From Candidatus Dadabacteria bacterium (GTDB lineage: Bacteria > Desulfobacterota_D > UBA1144 > Nemesobacterales > JADFKM01): a stretch of 64,000 nt of DNA. The notes under the pieces are model-generated. The model did no database searches, was not told the origin of the DNA, and worked only from the letters and a program-made list of their open reading frames with translations. Positions 52,750 through 61,873 of this stretch are shown here, one piece after another (position 1 is the first letter of the stretch; every line of letters starts with the position of its first letter). Position numbers and translations under genes: made by a program. The stretch lies in contig JADFKM010000001.1 of the NCBI GenBank assembly GCA_022564935.1, forward strand, positions 1 to 64,000, in the 5' to 3' direction.

Positions 52750-53604
52750 TCACCGCTGCGGGCAAGGTCTGGTCTCGCCGCATATCTTGGCGCCCTTCAT
52801 AGTCCGCAGGTAGGCCAGTATTGCGTTAAGCTCCATCTCGGAAAGGTCGCCGAAGGCGGGCATACCGCTCCGCGCCCTGAAGCCGGGGGCGTTGCGGATG
52901 AACTGGCGCAGCATCCCCTCCTTCCAGTACTCCGTCACATTATGGGGCACATTTAGCTCCGGCCCCACCGTGCCGCCCACTAGATTAACAGTGTGGCACA
53001 TCAGGCAGCGGGTCTTGAACAGCGTCATTCCCCTGTAGACCACCGACGTCTTGGGCACTCTCGGCACGGCGGCGGTGTAGTATTCCATATAGGGCATAAC
53101 GCTTATGGACTGGAGCTCGTAGGGCCAGTGGTAGCGTTTGTCCTTATGAGAAACCCCCTCCCACACGAGGTAGAACGGGGCGGGTGAGACGGTTTTGCCG
53201 CCCTGCATGACTGGCATCCAGTCCTTGCCCTTCGGCGCGTTGAGGTCGCGCACGGCTATAACGCCGCGCTTTTTGAGGGCGTCGTCGAGGGACATCACGG
53301 GGGTGTATCCGTCGGCGCAGTGGAACACAAGCTCGCCGCCGGCTTTGCGAATCTTCTCTATATCCGGCACAGTCCTCAGCAGCGCCTCAAGCGGGTAGCC
53401 CATGTAGCGCTTCTTCTTGCCGTACGCCGGGTCGTCTGCGATGACAACTTCCACGAGGGGTTTAAGCCTGCCCTGGTTCTTCAGCATCTGTATGTCTATT
53501 ACCGCATACGGGTCTGCGTGTGCGGCCATGCCCGCACCGAAGCACAGCGCGAACACTACGGCGAGCAACGCAAGGCCTTCTATACTCCAAAACTTATAAA
53601 TCAT
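52750..53604 (-). CDS. Exported molybdopterin-domain-like/cytochrome c fusion
   Basis: A 284-residue periplasmic protein. After a signal helix (GLALLAVVFALCFGAGMAAHA), residues 35-180 resemble the fold that binds molybdopterin in sulfite-oxidase-like proteins (PLEALLRTVPDIEKIRK, HCADGYTPVMSLDDA). I see no conserved Cys ligand there, so it may not bind the cofactor. The C-terminal domain is a class I cytochrome c with heme motif CLMCH and a late Met in RARSGMPAFGDLS. It would carry electrons in the periplasm. Confidence 0.82.
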   Translation of the reverse strand: MIYKFWSIEGLALLAVVFALCFGAGMAAHADPYAVIDIQMLKNQGRLKPLVEVVIADDPAYGKKKRYMGYPLEALLRTVPDIEKIRKAGGELVFHCADGYTPVMSLDDALKKRGVIAVRDLNAPKGKDWMPVMQGGKTVSPAPFYLVWEGVSHKDKRYHWPYELQSISVMPYMEYYTAAVPRVPKTSVVYRGMTLFKTRCLMCHTVNLVGGTVGPELNVPHNVTEYWKEGMLRQFIRNAPGFRARSGMPAFGDLSEMELNAILAYLRTMKGAKICGETRPCPQR

Positions 53605-53616
53605 ATTTAACTCCTC

Positions 53617-53811
53617 TCAATTTCTCGGCTTCCATATCCACTTGTCCGTTTTGTCGATGAAGCCCCATTTGTCCTTTATAAGCACGGCAGCAAGATCTTC
53701 GGAAAATCTCGGAAGAGAGTGAATGATAGATTTGTATGCGCATGCCGGGTAGCTGAAATATAGAACGCTAACGGCAAGAGTAACGAGGAATAAAGAGGTT
53801 GTTTTTCTCAT
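53617..53811 (-). CDS. Short exported protein with one WG-repeat unit
   Basis: A 64-residue frame with a signal peptide (LFLVTLAVSVLYFSYPACA) and DKWGFIDKTDKWIWKP, a single KWG/WG repeat unit. Full WG proteins have many units, so this is likely a truncated gene or a very small secreted protein. It lies 12 bases upstream of the cytochrome gene on the same strand. Confidence 0.5.
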   Translation of the reverse strand: MRKTTSLFLVTLAVSVLYFSYPACAYKSIIHSLPRFSEDLAAVLIKDKWGFIDKTDKWIWKPRN

Positions 53812-53950
53812 GGTACGCCCCTTACTGCCCGGTTCTTTAAAGTATAGCGCAATATACGGCTCAAAATCTGCGGGATGTTAGCGGAGGGAGGTAGTTGTAG
53901 GGAGAAGAGATTGACTTCGCCGGAATTGTGACTAAGCTATTAGTGTAGCT

Positions 53951-54361
53951 ATGAAGTACCTCAGCTTTCTCATAGTGTTGAGCGTGTTTGCGTGCTACGG
54001 CGACCTTTGCCCGAAGGTGTACGCCTCGGCGCCGTCCCACCATTCCACAGAAATGGGAGACGCATTGCACACCTCCCAACATCCCGCGCACATGGACATG
54101 GGGCTTGCCGCTTCGCATGACGTGAGCATGGATACACGTTCCCACTCAGAGCAGTGCGATAGCTGTCAAGATGCCCTCCTCGGCTCTACGGATAAAACGG
54201 ACTGGAGCCTGTTTCCGGCTCAGGCCATACTTCATACCGCAGTTGCCGGAATAGACGCCACGGGGTTAAACGCAGCTCACGGGTACCTGATGAAAACCCC
54301 ACTTATAAGGAAACACGCCCCTCCTGAGTTATTCCTGAATAACTCCACCTTCCTGCTTTAA
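53951..54361 (+). CDS. His/Met-rich exported protein before the efflux operon
   Basis: A 136-residue protein with a signal peptide (YLSFLIVLSVFACYG) and a region rich in His and Met (HHSTEMGDALHTSQHPAHMDM; CDSCQ). It ends HAPPELFLNNSTFLL. Small proteins of this composition precede Cus/Czc pumps and may sense or buffer metal in the periplasm. A TATTAG lies 7 bases before the ATG. Confidence 0.7.
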   Translation: MKYLSFLIVLSVFACYGDLCPKVYASAPSHHSTEMGDALHTSQHPAHMDMGLAASHDVSMDTRSHSEQCDSCQDALLGSTDKTDWSLFPAQAILHTAVAGIDATGLNAAHGYLMKTPLIRKHAPPELFLNNSTFLL

Positions 54362-54468
54362 TCCTTTTCCCACCCACGTGTTTTGTGCGGCGCACCGCTG
54401 TTTGAGTATCTGTGCGTCCGCTGTGTTTTGTCTTGGAAAAAAATATTTTGGGAAAAGAGAGAAAAGCC

Positions 54469-55791
54469 ATGAATGTTCTGAAGAATTTTGGATATAAGAC
54501 ACTGAAGCTTCTGCCGGCGGCGGCGCTGCTGGTTGCGTTTACGGCCCGCGCCCCGCTCTCGGCAGAGGTGGAGACCCCCGAGTCACAAGAATCAATAGAG
54601 TCACTGGAGTCCCTCGTAGAGGAGGCCCTTCGCAACAACCCGGAGATAAAAGCGGAAAGAGCCAGATGGGAGGCCTCTACAAAGCGTCCGTCACAGGAGG
54701 GCGCGCTGCCAAATCCTACCATAGGCGTAAGATTCAAGAATGTAGGACTTACGGACATAACCCAGGGAGAAGACCCTAGAACGGATATACAGGCCTTTAT
54801 GAGTCAGGAGATACCATTTCCCGGCAAACTGTCTCTCAAAGCAGAAGTCGCCCGGGAGCAATCAGAAGCCCAAAGGTGGATATACGATGTGGTCGCCAGG
54901 AGAGTCAAGGCCGATCTTAAAGTGGCTTATCACGACTGGTTCCTGGCTAGTAAATCTATAGAGATCACTCTTAAGAATAAAGACCTTATCGGAAAATTCT
55001 TAAAAATCGCCGAAGTAAAATACTCCGTTGGAGAAGGAATACAGCAAGATGTGCTTAAAGCTCAGGTTGAACTATCGAGATTTATAGAGCAGCTAGAGCT
55101 TCTCGGAGAGAAAAAGGGCATCGAAGAGGCCAAGCTGAGAAGCATTTTGAATCGTCCGCCCGACTCTCCCCTTGGGGAGCCGGAAGAAGTAGAAAAATCT
55201 CTTTTTATTCTGACTGAAGACGAGATATACGCGCTTACTCAAGAGAAGGCGCCCCTTCTCAAATCAAAGGAAAGACTGATCGAGAGTAAGAAAAGGGGCT
55301 TGGATCTGGCCAAGAAGCAATATTTCCCCGACTTTATCGTACAAGCCACCTACTTTAACCGTGACGGTGGCGACGGTAATCTCTCGGACTTGTGGCAGGT
55401 GGGACTGGAGATGAAGGTTCCTCTGTACTTCTGGAGGAAGGAGAAATTCGGAGTTGATGAGGCGGTTTCTCGGTTGCAGGCTGCGCGGGAGGATTATTCA
55501 AGCGCGAACCAATCGCTGTTTTTCGTAGTAAAAGATCATTTCCTGGTCTTAAAGACCTCTGAGAATCTTCTCGAGCTTTTTGAGCAAGGCTTGATTCCAC
55601 AAGCCTCCTTGTCCCTTGAGTCGGCAATAGCAGGTTATCGGGTTGGGAATATAGATTTTCTTACACTCCTGGATAACCTCATAACACTTTTTAACTTTGA
55701 ACTCACATACTACACCTACCTTACAAACTATCAGAATGCATTGGCAAGGATTGAAGAGGTTATCGGCATAGATATTACTGGGGATAAGTGA
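54469..55791 (+). CDS. Outer-membrane efflux channel (TolC/CusC family)
   Basis: It would be the outer-membrane duct of the pump. The 440-residue protein has a signal peptide (LLPAAALLVAFTARAPLSAE) and two TolC-type helical repeats. The first holds EALRNNPEIKAERARWEAS and QEIPFPGKLSLKAEVAR; the second holds APLLKSKERLIESKKRG, DLWQVGLEMKVPLYFWRK and LSLESAIAGYRVGNIDFLTL. No lipobox Cys is seen. The start at 54469 follows AAAGAGAGAAAAG. It is followed 7 bases later by the adaptor. Confidence 0.88.
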   Translation: MNVLKNFGYKTLKLLPAAALLVAFTARAPLSAEVETPESQESIESLESLVEEALRNNPEIKAERARWEASTKRPSQEGALPNPTIGVRFKNVGLTDITQGEDPRTDIQAFMSQEIPFPGKLSLKAEVAREQSEAQRWIYDVVARRVKADLKVAYHDWFLASKSIEITLKNKDLIGKFLKIAEVKYSVGEGIQQDVLKAQVELSRFIEQLELLGEKKGIEEAKLRSILNRPPDSPLGEPEEVEKSLFILTEDEIYALTQEKAPLLKSKERLIESKKRGLDLAKKQYFPDFIVQATYFNRDGGDGNLSDLWQVGLEMKVPLYFWRKEKFGVDEAVSRLQAAREDYSSANQSLFFVVKDHFLVLKTSENLLELFEQGLIPQASLSLESAIAGYRVGNIDFLTLLDNLITLFNFELTYYTYLTNYQNALARIEEVIGIDITGDK

Positions 55792-55798
55792 GAGGGAT

Positions 55799-57490
55799 AT
55801 GAAAGGAAATAAATGGATAATGAAAGGAGGAGTCGTGATCAAAAAAGCGAAGATTAACAAGGCAATAAAATTCACCGCACTGGGTGTTTTGATCTTTCTC
55901 GTCTCCGTTATTGCCCTTTCGTATGTGAAAAGTAATGGAGGGGCGAGGCAGGGAAAAAGCGTCGAGAGTGTTATCTCCGAAGAGATGCATGAAGACCGCC
56001 AAGCAATGGAAGAAGGGGCCCTCCATGAGGGGGCGTATAAAGACCAGCACAAAATGGAGGTAAAGACCTCTCATGGGGGAATGGGCATGGAAGAGGATAG
56101 GGAAAGGGAGCCATCCCGGGGCACTCAAGGGCTGGCAAGGGTGCATATAGATCCACGCAAACAGCAGCTCATAGGGGTAAAAACTGGCGAAGTGGCGAAA
56201 AGGAAGCTCTTAAAGAATATAAGAACGGTAGGAGTAATTGAGGCCGATGAGAGAAAAATCGCAAGGGTCAGCATAAAATTTCGCGGATGGGTAAAGGATG
56301 TGTTTGTGGATTACGTTGGGAAATATGTAGGGCGTGGAGAACCCCTATTTAACGTTTACAGTCCTGAGGTCGTAGCAACGGTAGAGGAGTATCTTCTTGC
56401 CCTGGGGGCGGAGGACTCGTTTGGGAAAAGCTCTTTTCCGGAGATTTCTTCCAGTGCAAAATCTCTCATTGCGGCTACTCGCAGAAGACTTCTTCTGTGG
56501 GATATTTCTGAGAGGGAAATAGAGAGGATCGAAAAAACGGGCAAGCCGATTAAGTATCTAACCCTCTACTCACCCATAAGCGGGTATGTTACAAAGCGTG
56601 AAGCCTTTCCGGAGAAGATGGTCATGCCAAATGATGTTGTATTTGAGATCGTCGACCTATCTACTGTGTGGCTTTTTGCTGATATTTATGAGTATGAACT
56701 CCCCCTTGTGAAGGTCGGGCAGGAGGCCATAATTACCCTTTCTTACTACCCTAAGGAGGTTTTTCATGGAAAGGTCACATACGTTTACCCCACCGTAGAG
56801 ACTAGAACAAGGACCGTAAAAGTGAGGTTTGAGTTTGAGAATGAGGGAATGAAACTAAAGCCCGGCATGTATACCAATGTGGAAATAAAGATCCCTCTTG
56901 AAGAAGCGCTTACCGTAACGGAGGATTCGGTTATTGACACCGGGGAGAGGAAAATCGTGTTTGTTGCAATGGGAGACGGCTACTTTGAGCCAAGAAACGT
57001 TAGAGTCGGGCAAAGGGCTGAAGGTTATTATGAAGTTTTAGACGGGCTGAGGGAAGGTGAGATAGTTGTAAGGAGCGCCGTTTTCCTCATAGACTCCGAA
57101 AGCCGTCTCAAGGGGGCGATAGAAGCCTATGTTGCGGGGACGGAGCCTGTTTCGCAAGCCCCGATAGCGGCCCCTAAAGAGATCGATATCTCGTTTTCAA
57201 CCGACGGGGGGATTTCGCGTGTCGGGAACAACGCCTTTAAGATCGGCTTGAGGGATATGGAGGGGAATCCGATTACCGACGCCGAGGTTAAAGTCGTGTT
57301 TCACATGCCCCCTATGCAATCTATGGGAATGCCCGCCATGACTATATCCTCGGCGGGAAAGCACAAAAAGGACGGTCTCTACATTGTGAAAATAAAACTC
57401 TCTATGAGCGGCTCATGGCAGGTGAAGGTCATTGCCTCAAGGCCCGGAAAGCCTTCTGCGTCCAGCTTTTTTGAGATTAATGTAAGGTGA
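55799..57490 (+). CDS. cusB: RND periplasmic adaptor (CusB-like) with C-terminal YtkA-like domain
   Basis: It links pump and channel. One N-terminal helix (FTALGVLIFLVSVIALSYV) is followed by a His/Met/Glu-rich stretch (MHEDRQAMEEGALHEG). The adaptor body comes next: barrel-sandwich VGVIEADERKIARVSIKFRG, a helical hairpin, and LTLYSPISGYVTKREAFPEK. The last 100 residues add an YtkA/FixH-like domain with VVFHMPPMQSMGMPAM, a Met cluster suited to Cu(I). The 563-residue length is well above a plain CusB. A later start at 55820 is possible. Confidence 0.85.
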   Translation: MKGNKWIMKGGVVIKKAKINKAIKFTALGVLIFLVSVIALSYVKSNGGARQGKSVESVISEEMHEDRQAMEEGALHEGAYKDQHKMEVKTSHGGMGMEEDREREPSRGTQGLARVHIDPRKQQLIGVKTGEVAKRKLLKNIRTVGVIEADERKIARVSIKFRGWVKDVFVDYVGKYVGRGEPLFNVYSPEVVATVEEYLLALGAEDSFGKSSFPEISSSAKSLIAATRRRLLLWDISEREIERIEKTGKPIKYLTLYSPISGYVTKREAFPEKMVMPNDVVFEIVDLSTVWLFADIYEYELPLVKVGQEAIITLSYYPKEVFHGKVTYVYPTVETRTRTVKVRFEFENEGMKLKPGMYTNVEIKIPLEEALTVTEDSVIDTGERKIVFVAMGDGYFEPRNVRVGQRAEGYYEVLDGLREGEIVVRSAVFLIDSESRLKGAIEAYVAGTEPVSQAPIAAPKEIDISFSTDGGISRVGNNAFKIGLRDMEGNPITDAEVKVVFHMPPMQSMGMPAMTISSAGKHKKDGLYIVKIKLSMSGSWQVKVIASRPGKPSASSFFEINVR

Positions 57491-57511
57491 CGAAGTGAGG
57501 GGGAAAAGGAT

Positions 57512-60500
57512 ATGATAGAAAAGATAATCGGATACTCTTCTCGAAACCGCTTCATGGTGTTTTTAATGATATTTTTTCTAACGGTCTGGGGCGGCTGGGC
57601 CCTTAGGAATACACCGCTTGACGCCATACCCGACCTCTCCGACACACAGGTAATTGTGTTTACCGAATGGCCCGGAAGGAGTCCTGACCTCGTCGAGGAT
57701 CAAATCACATACCCTATTACCACTATGCTCCTTGCAGCCCCCGAAGTAACTGTGGTAAGGGGAATATCTATGTTCGGCTTTTCATTCGTCTATGTACTGT
57801 TCGAAGACGGCACGGACATTTACTGGGCGAGAAGCCGCGTGCTTGAGTACCTTATCGGTCTGGGGGGAAAACTGCCCGAAGGGGTGAGCCCGACGCTTGG
57901 GCCTGACGCCACCGGTGTTGGCTGGGTATATGAATATGCCCTGGTTGATGAAACAGGCACCTACGATCTCTCGGAGCTGCGCTCTTTTCAGGACTGGTAC
58001 TTGAGGTACTGGCTCCAGAGCGTTCCGGGGGTGGCCGAGGTCGCAAGCGTGGGCGGGTTCGTGAAGCAGTATCAGATAAACATAGACCCAAATAAACTCC
58101 TTGCCTATGACATTGATTTAAAAACCGTCATTGATGCGGTTAGAAGGAGCAATAACGACGTGGGGGGAAGGGTGGTGGAATGGACGGGCAGAGAGTACGT
58201 CGTGAGGGGCAGGGGGTATATAAAAACCCTCGACGATATAAGGAGCGTGGTCGTATCTGTGGATGGAAGGGGAACAGGAACCCCCGTGCTTCTCAGGGAG
58301 TTGGCGCAGGTGCGCTTCGGCCCCGATATGCGGCGCGGTCTTGCGGAGCTCGACGGCAAAGGGGAGGTGGTCGGAGGAATTGTCATTGCGCGCTACGGGG
58401 AAAATGCCCTGGGCGTAATAAATAGGGTGAAAGAGAAGATCGAGGAGGTCAAAGGGGCTTTTCCTCCCGGAATTAAGCTTGTTACTACATACGACCGCTC
58501 CGAACTCATTAAGAAATCAGTAAAGACCCTAGTGAGTACACTTATCGAGGAAAGCGTTATTGTGAGCATTGTCTGTATCGTATTTCTGTATCACTTTAGA
58601 TCGGCCCTCGTGGTCATTCTGATCCTCCCCTTTGCCGTTCTTTTTTCTTTCATACCTATGTACTACCTGAACCTTACATCAAACATAATGTCCCTGGGAG
58701 GAATTGCCATCGCATTAGGGGCTATGATCGATGCGGCAATAGTAATTGTCGAAAATGTCCATAAGAGGCTTGAGCGCTGGGAAGAGGAGGGGGAAAAGCA
58801 GGATAGAGTCGGTGTGATGATAGATGCCGCAAAGGAGGTGGGAAAGCCTATATTCTTTGCCTTGCTCGTAATAACCGTTTCTTTTATTCCCGTCTTTACG
58901 CTCGAATACCAGGAAGGAAGGCTTTTTAAGCCCCTTGCTTTCACAAAGACCTTCTGTATGGCATTTGCCGCCCTTCTTTCCATAACCCTTACCTCCGCTT
59001 TAATACCCATCTTTGTCCGCGGCAGGATCACACCTGAGAAGAAAAACCCCCTAAACCGCTTTTTAATCAGGTTCTACCATCCGGTGGTTAGGATGGCGTT
59101 AAGATTCAAAAAGACCTCGGTACTTGCAGCCGTTGTGCTTCTTGTGGTTACGATTCCGGCGTTGTCCAGGATAGGCTCTGAGTTTATGCCCCCTCTCAAC
59201 GAAGGGGTTATAATGGATATGCCGGTAACTCCGCCCGGAATCTCCATTACGGATGCGGGGGCATTGCTTCAGCTTAGGAATAAGATTATTAAAGAGTTTC
59301 CTGAGGTCGAAACGGTTTTTGGAAAGGCGGGAAGGGCAGAAACGTCAACAGATCCCGCCGGTCTTTCTATGATTGAAACGAATATAGTTTTAAAACCCGA
59401 GAGCGAGTGGCGAAAGATTCTCCTCGGGCGCTGGTATTCGAGCTGGGCTCCCGAGCCAATAAAAAAAGCCCTACGTCTTATTTGGCCTGAAGAAAAAACA
59501 ATAACCCATGAAGAGCTCGTAAGTGAGCTGGACAGCGCTCTCCGTATACCAGGTTCTACGAACGCATGGACTATGCCTATAAAGGCAAGGGTGGATATGC
59601 TTACAACCGGAATTCGAACCCCTGTGGGAATAAAGGTTTTTGGGCCTGAGCTTTCTAAGATCGAGGAGATAGGAATGGAAATAGAAAGAGCGCTGCAGGG
59701 CGTTCCCGGCACGAGGAGTGTCTACGCCGAGAGAGTAACAGGCGGGTATTTCATAGATTTTTGGGTGCGCAGAGAAGAAGCCGCTCGCTACGGGCTTAGG
59801 GTTGGAGAAGTGGAGGATATAATCGAAGCGGCGATAGGAGGAAAGAATATAACAACGACAATAGAAGGCCCCGAGAGGTACCCCGTAAACGTTAGATATT
59901 CCAGAGAGCTTCGCGATAGTATTCCAGAGCTTGAGAGAGTGCTTGTTTCGACCCCTGTTGGAGCCCATGTCCCATTACGGCAGCTTGTTGATATCCGTCT
60001 AACGATGGGGCCACCTGAAATAAAAACAGAAGAAGCGACCAAGGTGGGCTATGTCTATGTCGATATAGCTGGTGTGGATATAGGAAAATATGTGGAGGAA
60101 GCAAAAGTGGTTATTGCGGATCAAGTACAACTACCGACGGGATATTTTCTCACCTGGAGCGGGCAGTATGAATACATGCTGAGAGTAAAGGAGCGGCTCA
60201 AGCTCGTAGTCCCGCTCACGCTGCTCATCATATTCGTGCTGCTTTACCTGAACTTCAGAAATGTCATAGAGAGCCTGATAATAATGCTCTCGGTGCCGTT
60301 CGCCGCGATCGGCGGTGTGTGGCTTATGTACCTGCTCGGCTACAACATGAGCGTGGCCACATGGGTGGGGTTCATTGCGCTCTCGGGGCTTGCCGCTCAA
60401 ACGGGAGTTGTGATGATCATATACCTCGATCAATACTACGATAAGATGCTTCGGGAAGGAAAAACGGGTCTCGATGACCTGTACAAAGCCATTCATGACG

Positions 60501-60715
60501 GAGCCGTGCAGAGGGTGAGGCCCAAGATGATGACCGTCATGGCGATGACCCTGGGGCTGCTGCCGCTTATGTGGAGCCACGGGGCCGGAGCGGACATGAT
60601 GAAGCGCATAGCGGCGCCCATGATAGGCGGTCTCGTGACCTCGACGATTCTGACGCTCGTTATCATCCCCGCGGTGTATGCGATTTGGAGGGAAAGGGGT
60701 TTGAGAACGAAATAA
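57512..60715 (+). CDS. cusA: Cu(I)/Ag(I) RND efflux pump (CusA)
   Basis: A 1067-residue proton-driven inner-membrane pump. It starts MIEKIIGYSSRNRFMVF and has twelve helices in the RND pattern (VIVSIVCIVFLYHFRSALVV; LGAMIDAAIVIVENVHKRLE). All three substrate methionines known from CusA have equivalents: VIMDMPVTPPGI, AGLSMIETNI and ARVDMLTTGI, with the correct 50-residue spacing between the first two. This favours Cu(I)/Ag(I) over Zn/Co. It is the last gene of the cassette; no CusRS pair lies nearby. Confidence 0.93.
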   Translation: MIEKIIGYSSRNRFMVFLMIFFLTVWGGWALRNTPLDAIPDLSDTQVIVFTEWPGRSPDLVEDQITYPITTMLLAAPEVTVVRGISMFGFSFVYVLFEDGTDIYWARSRVLEYLIGLGGKLPEGVSPTLGPDATGVGWVYEYALVDETGTYDLSELRSFQDWYLRYWLQSVPGVAEVASVGGFVKQYQINIDPNKLLAYDIDLKTVIDAVRRSNNDVGGRVVEWTGREYVVRGRGYIKTLDDIRSVVVSVDGRGTGTPVLLRELAQVRFGPDMRRGLAELDGKGEVVGGIVIARYGENALGVINRVKEKIEEVKGAFPPGIKLVTTYDRSELIKKSVKTLVSTLIEESVIVSIVCIVFLYHFRSALVVILILPFAVLFSFIPMYYLNLTSNIMSLGGIAIALGAMIDAAIVIVENVHKRLERWEEEGEKQDRVGVMIDAAKEVGKPIFFALLVITVSFIPVFTLEYQEGRLFKPLAFTKTFCMAFAALLSITLTSALIPIFVRGRITPEKKNPLNRFLIRFYHPVVRMALRFKKTSVLAAVVLLVVTIPALSRIGSEFMPPLNEGVIMDMPVTPPGISITDAGALLQLRNKIIKEFPEVETVFGKAGRAETSTDPAGLSMIETNIVLKPESEWRKILLGRWYSSWAPEPIKKALRLIWPEEKTITHEELVSELDSALRIPGSTNAWTMPIKARVDMLTTGIRTPVGIKVFGPELSKIEEIGMEIERALQGVPGTRSVYAERVTGGYFIDFWVRREEAARYGLRVGEVEDIIEAAIGGKNITTTIEGPERYPVNVRYSRELRDSIPELERVLVSTPVGAHVPLRQLVDIRLTMGPPEIKTEEATKVGYVYVDIAGVDIGKYVEEAKVVIADQVQLPTGYFLTWSGQYEYMLRVKERLKLVVPLTLLIIFVLLYLNFRNVIESLIIMLSVPFAAIGGVWLMYLLGYNMSVATWVGFIALSGLAAQTGVVMIIYLDQYYDKMLREGKTGLDDLYKAIHDGAVQRVRPKMMTVMAMTLGLLPLMWSHGAGADMMKRIAAPMIGGLVTSTILTLVIIPAVYAIWRERGLRTK

Positions 60716-60749
60716 ATTGTAAGGGCAAGAATAGACTATGATTAAAATA

Positions 60750-60770
60750 ATTTTTTATAATATAAAAAAT
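60750..60770. terminator. AT-only hairpin between cusA and the small ORF
   Basis: ATTTTTTATA, A, TATAAAAAAT: a perfect 10-bp inverted repeat with one central base, 35 bases after the cusA stop and touching the stop of the 42-residue frame. It may act on both strands, though a stem without GC would be weak. Confidence 0.45.
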
Positions 60771-60898
60771 CAGATGTTGGTTACCCAGGCAGAATAGCGT
60801 CCACCAATTGCCTCAAAAACAAAATCATACAAATATTCATCTGCAATGAAACAGGTACGCAGTGTACCCTCAAGAAAGGTAAATATAGTTTTAAACAT
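60770..60898 (-). CDS. Small 42-residue protein, unrecognised
   Basis: The minus strand encodes MFKTIFTFLEGTLRTCFIAD and then EYLYDFVFEAIGGRYSAWVT before NI and TGA. Its composition is protein-like, rich in aromatics and hydrophobics, and it is the only open frame in a 447-base spacer. The ribosome site is weak (GGTAAAATAAT). It may be a small membrane-associated protein or the surviving end of a larger gene. Confidence 0.4.
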   Translation of the reverse strand: MFKTIFTFLEGTLRTCFIADEYLYDFVFEAIGGRYSAWVTNI

Positions 60899-61162
60899 AT
60901 TATTTTACCAATTAAGGTAAAAAGAAGGAACTCGGGGACGCATCTGCACCCGGTATTCGGCCCAGGTAGCCAACGAGCAAAAGATATGTAATTGCTCTTT
61001 AATCATTCCGATACCGCCCGGGGCGCTTGGAAAGAGTGTTATTAAGCCAGGCGCCCTCTACTATTACAATAACCACTGTGCCGGGGTGCGCCAGTAGTAC
61101 GGGGTGGTAGAAGGGTTCTGAAAGTTCACCCATGCCGGTGTATATTTATTGCAGTCGCAGCA

Positions 61163-61873
61163 ATGAGAACCCAGCAGTCCCGCTCAATTTTTTTCATCTT
61201 ACTGATTTCTGCTCTCCTCATGCTTCAGGCCTGCGCCGCTCATGCGCCGCGCGGATGGGTTGGGACGGGAGTGGGCCGCTACTCCGGGGCCGAGATAGGA
61301 TACTTTTTCGAGGTTGCGTGCGGCTCCGAGTTCGGGAGCTCGACGCCTAGGATAAGGAAGTGGATGGGCCGGGTGAGGGTGGCCGCCGAAGGCTCGCCCA
61401 CCCCCGAAGATTTGAGTGTCCTTGAGGCGGTCGCGGGCGAAGTCAACCGTATTACAGGCCTTGAGCTGGTGGTGTTCGACCCCGTTTCCCCTAACGTGGT
61501 CGTGTACTTCGTGCCTGAGTCACGGTTCAAATACTACGAGCCGAACTACGTCCCCAAAAACTACGGCTTTATGTGGGCGTGGTGGAGGGGCTCCGGTGAG
61601 ATTTACAAAGCCAGGGTGATGATTTCGACCACTGGGATTACTCAGTCTGCGCGCTCACACCTGATCAGGGAGGAGCTGACTCAGGCTTTGGGGCTGATGA
61701 ACGACTCGTGGAGATACATGGACAGCGTATTCTATCAGGGGTGGATGGAGGTGACCGAGTACTCCCAGCATGACAGAGCCGTGATAGAGATCCTTTACAA
61801 CAAACTGATAACGCCGGGAATGACTCGCGAGAGGGTTATTGAGATTTTGCGGCAAACAGGGGGAAGCTCATAA
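61163..61873 (+). CDS. DUF2927 lipoprotein
   Basis: A 236-residue protein with lipobox MLQAC after a hydrophobic leader (FFILLISALLMLQAC). The mature part has RVRVAAEGSPTPEDLSVLEA, ITGLELVVFDPVSPNVVVYF and HLIREELTQALGLMNDSWRY, the signature of DUF2927. This family looks like a divergent zinc-less or cryptic peptidase; no function is proven. Its end overlaps the next gene's end by 6 bases (convergent). Confidence 0.82.
   Translation: MRTQQSRSIFFILLISALLMLQACAAHAPRGWVGTGVGRYSGAEIGYFFEVACGSEFGSSTPRIRKWMGRVRVAAEGSPTPEDLSVLEAVAGEVNRITGLELVVFDPVSPNVVVYFVPESRFKYYEPNYVPKNYGFMWAWWRGSGEIYKARVMISTTGITQSARSHLIREELTQALGLMNDSWRYMDSVFYQGWMEVTEYSQHDRAVIEILYNKLITPGMTRERVIEILRQTGGSS

Larger units (their letters stand above)
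60716..61162. other. Intergenic region after cusA
   Basis: The only features seen are the 42-codon minus-strand frame at 60770-60898 and its hairpin. The rest, from 60900 to 61162, shows no gene on either strand. Confidence 0.5.

Noticed and set aside
59605-59625. TTCGAACCCC, like a tRNA T-loop
   Set aside because: It lies inside the intact cusA frame and has no tRNA around it.
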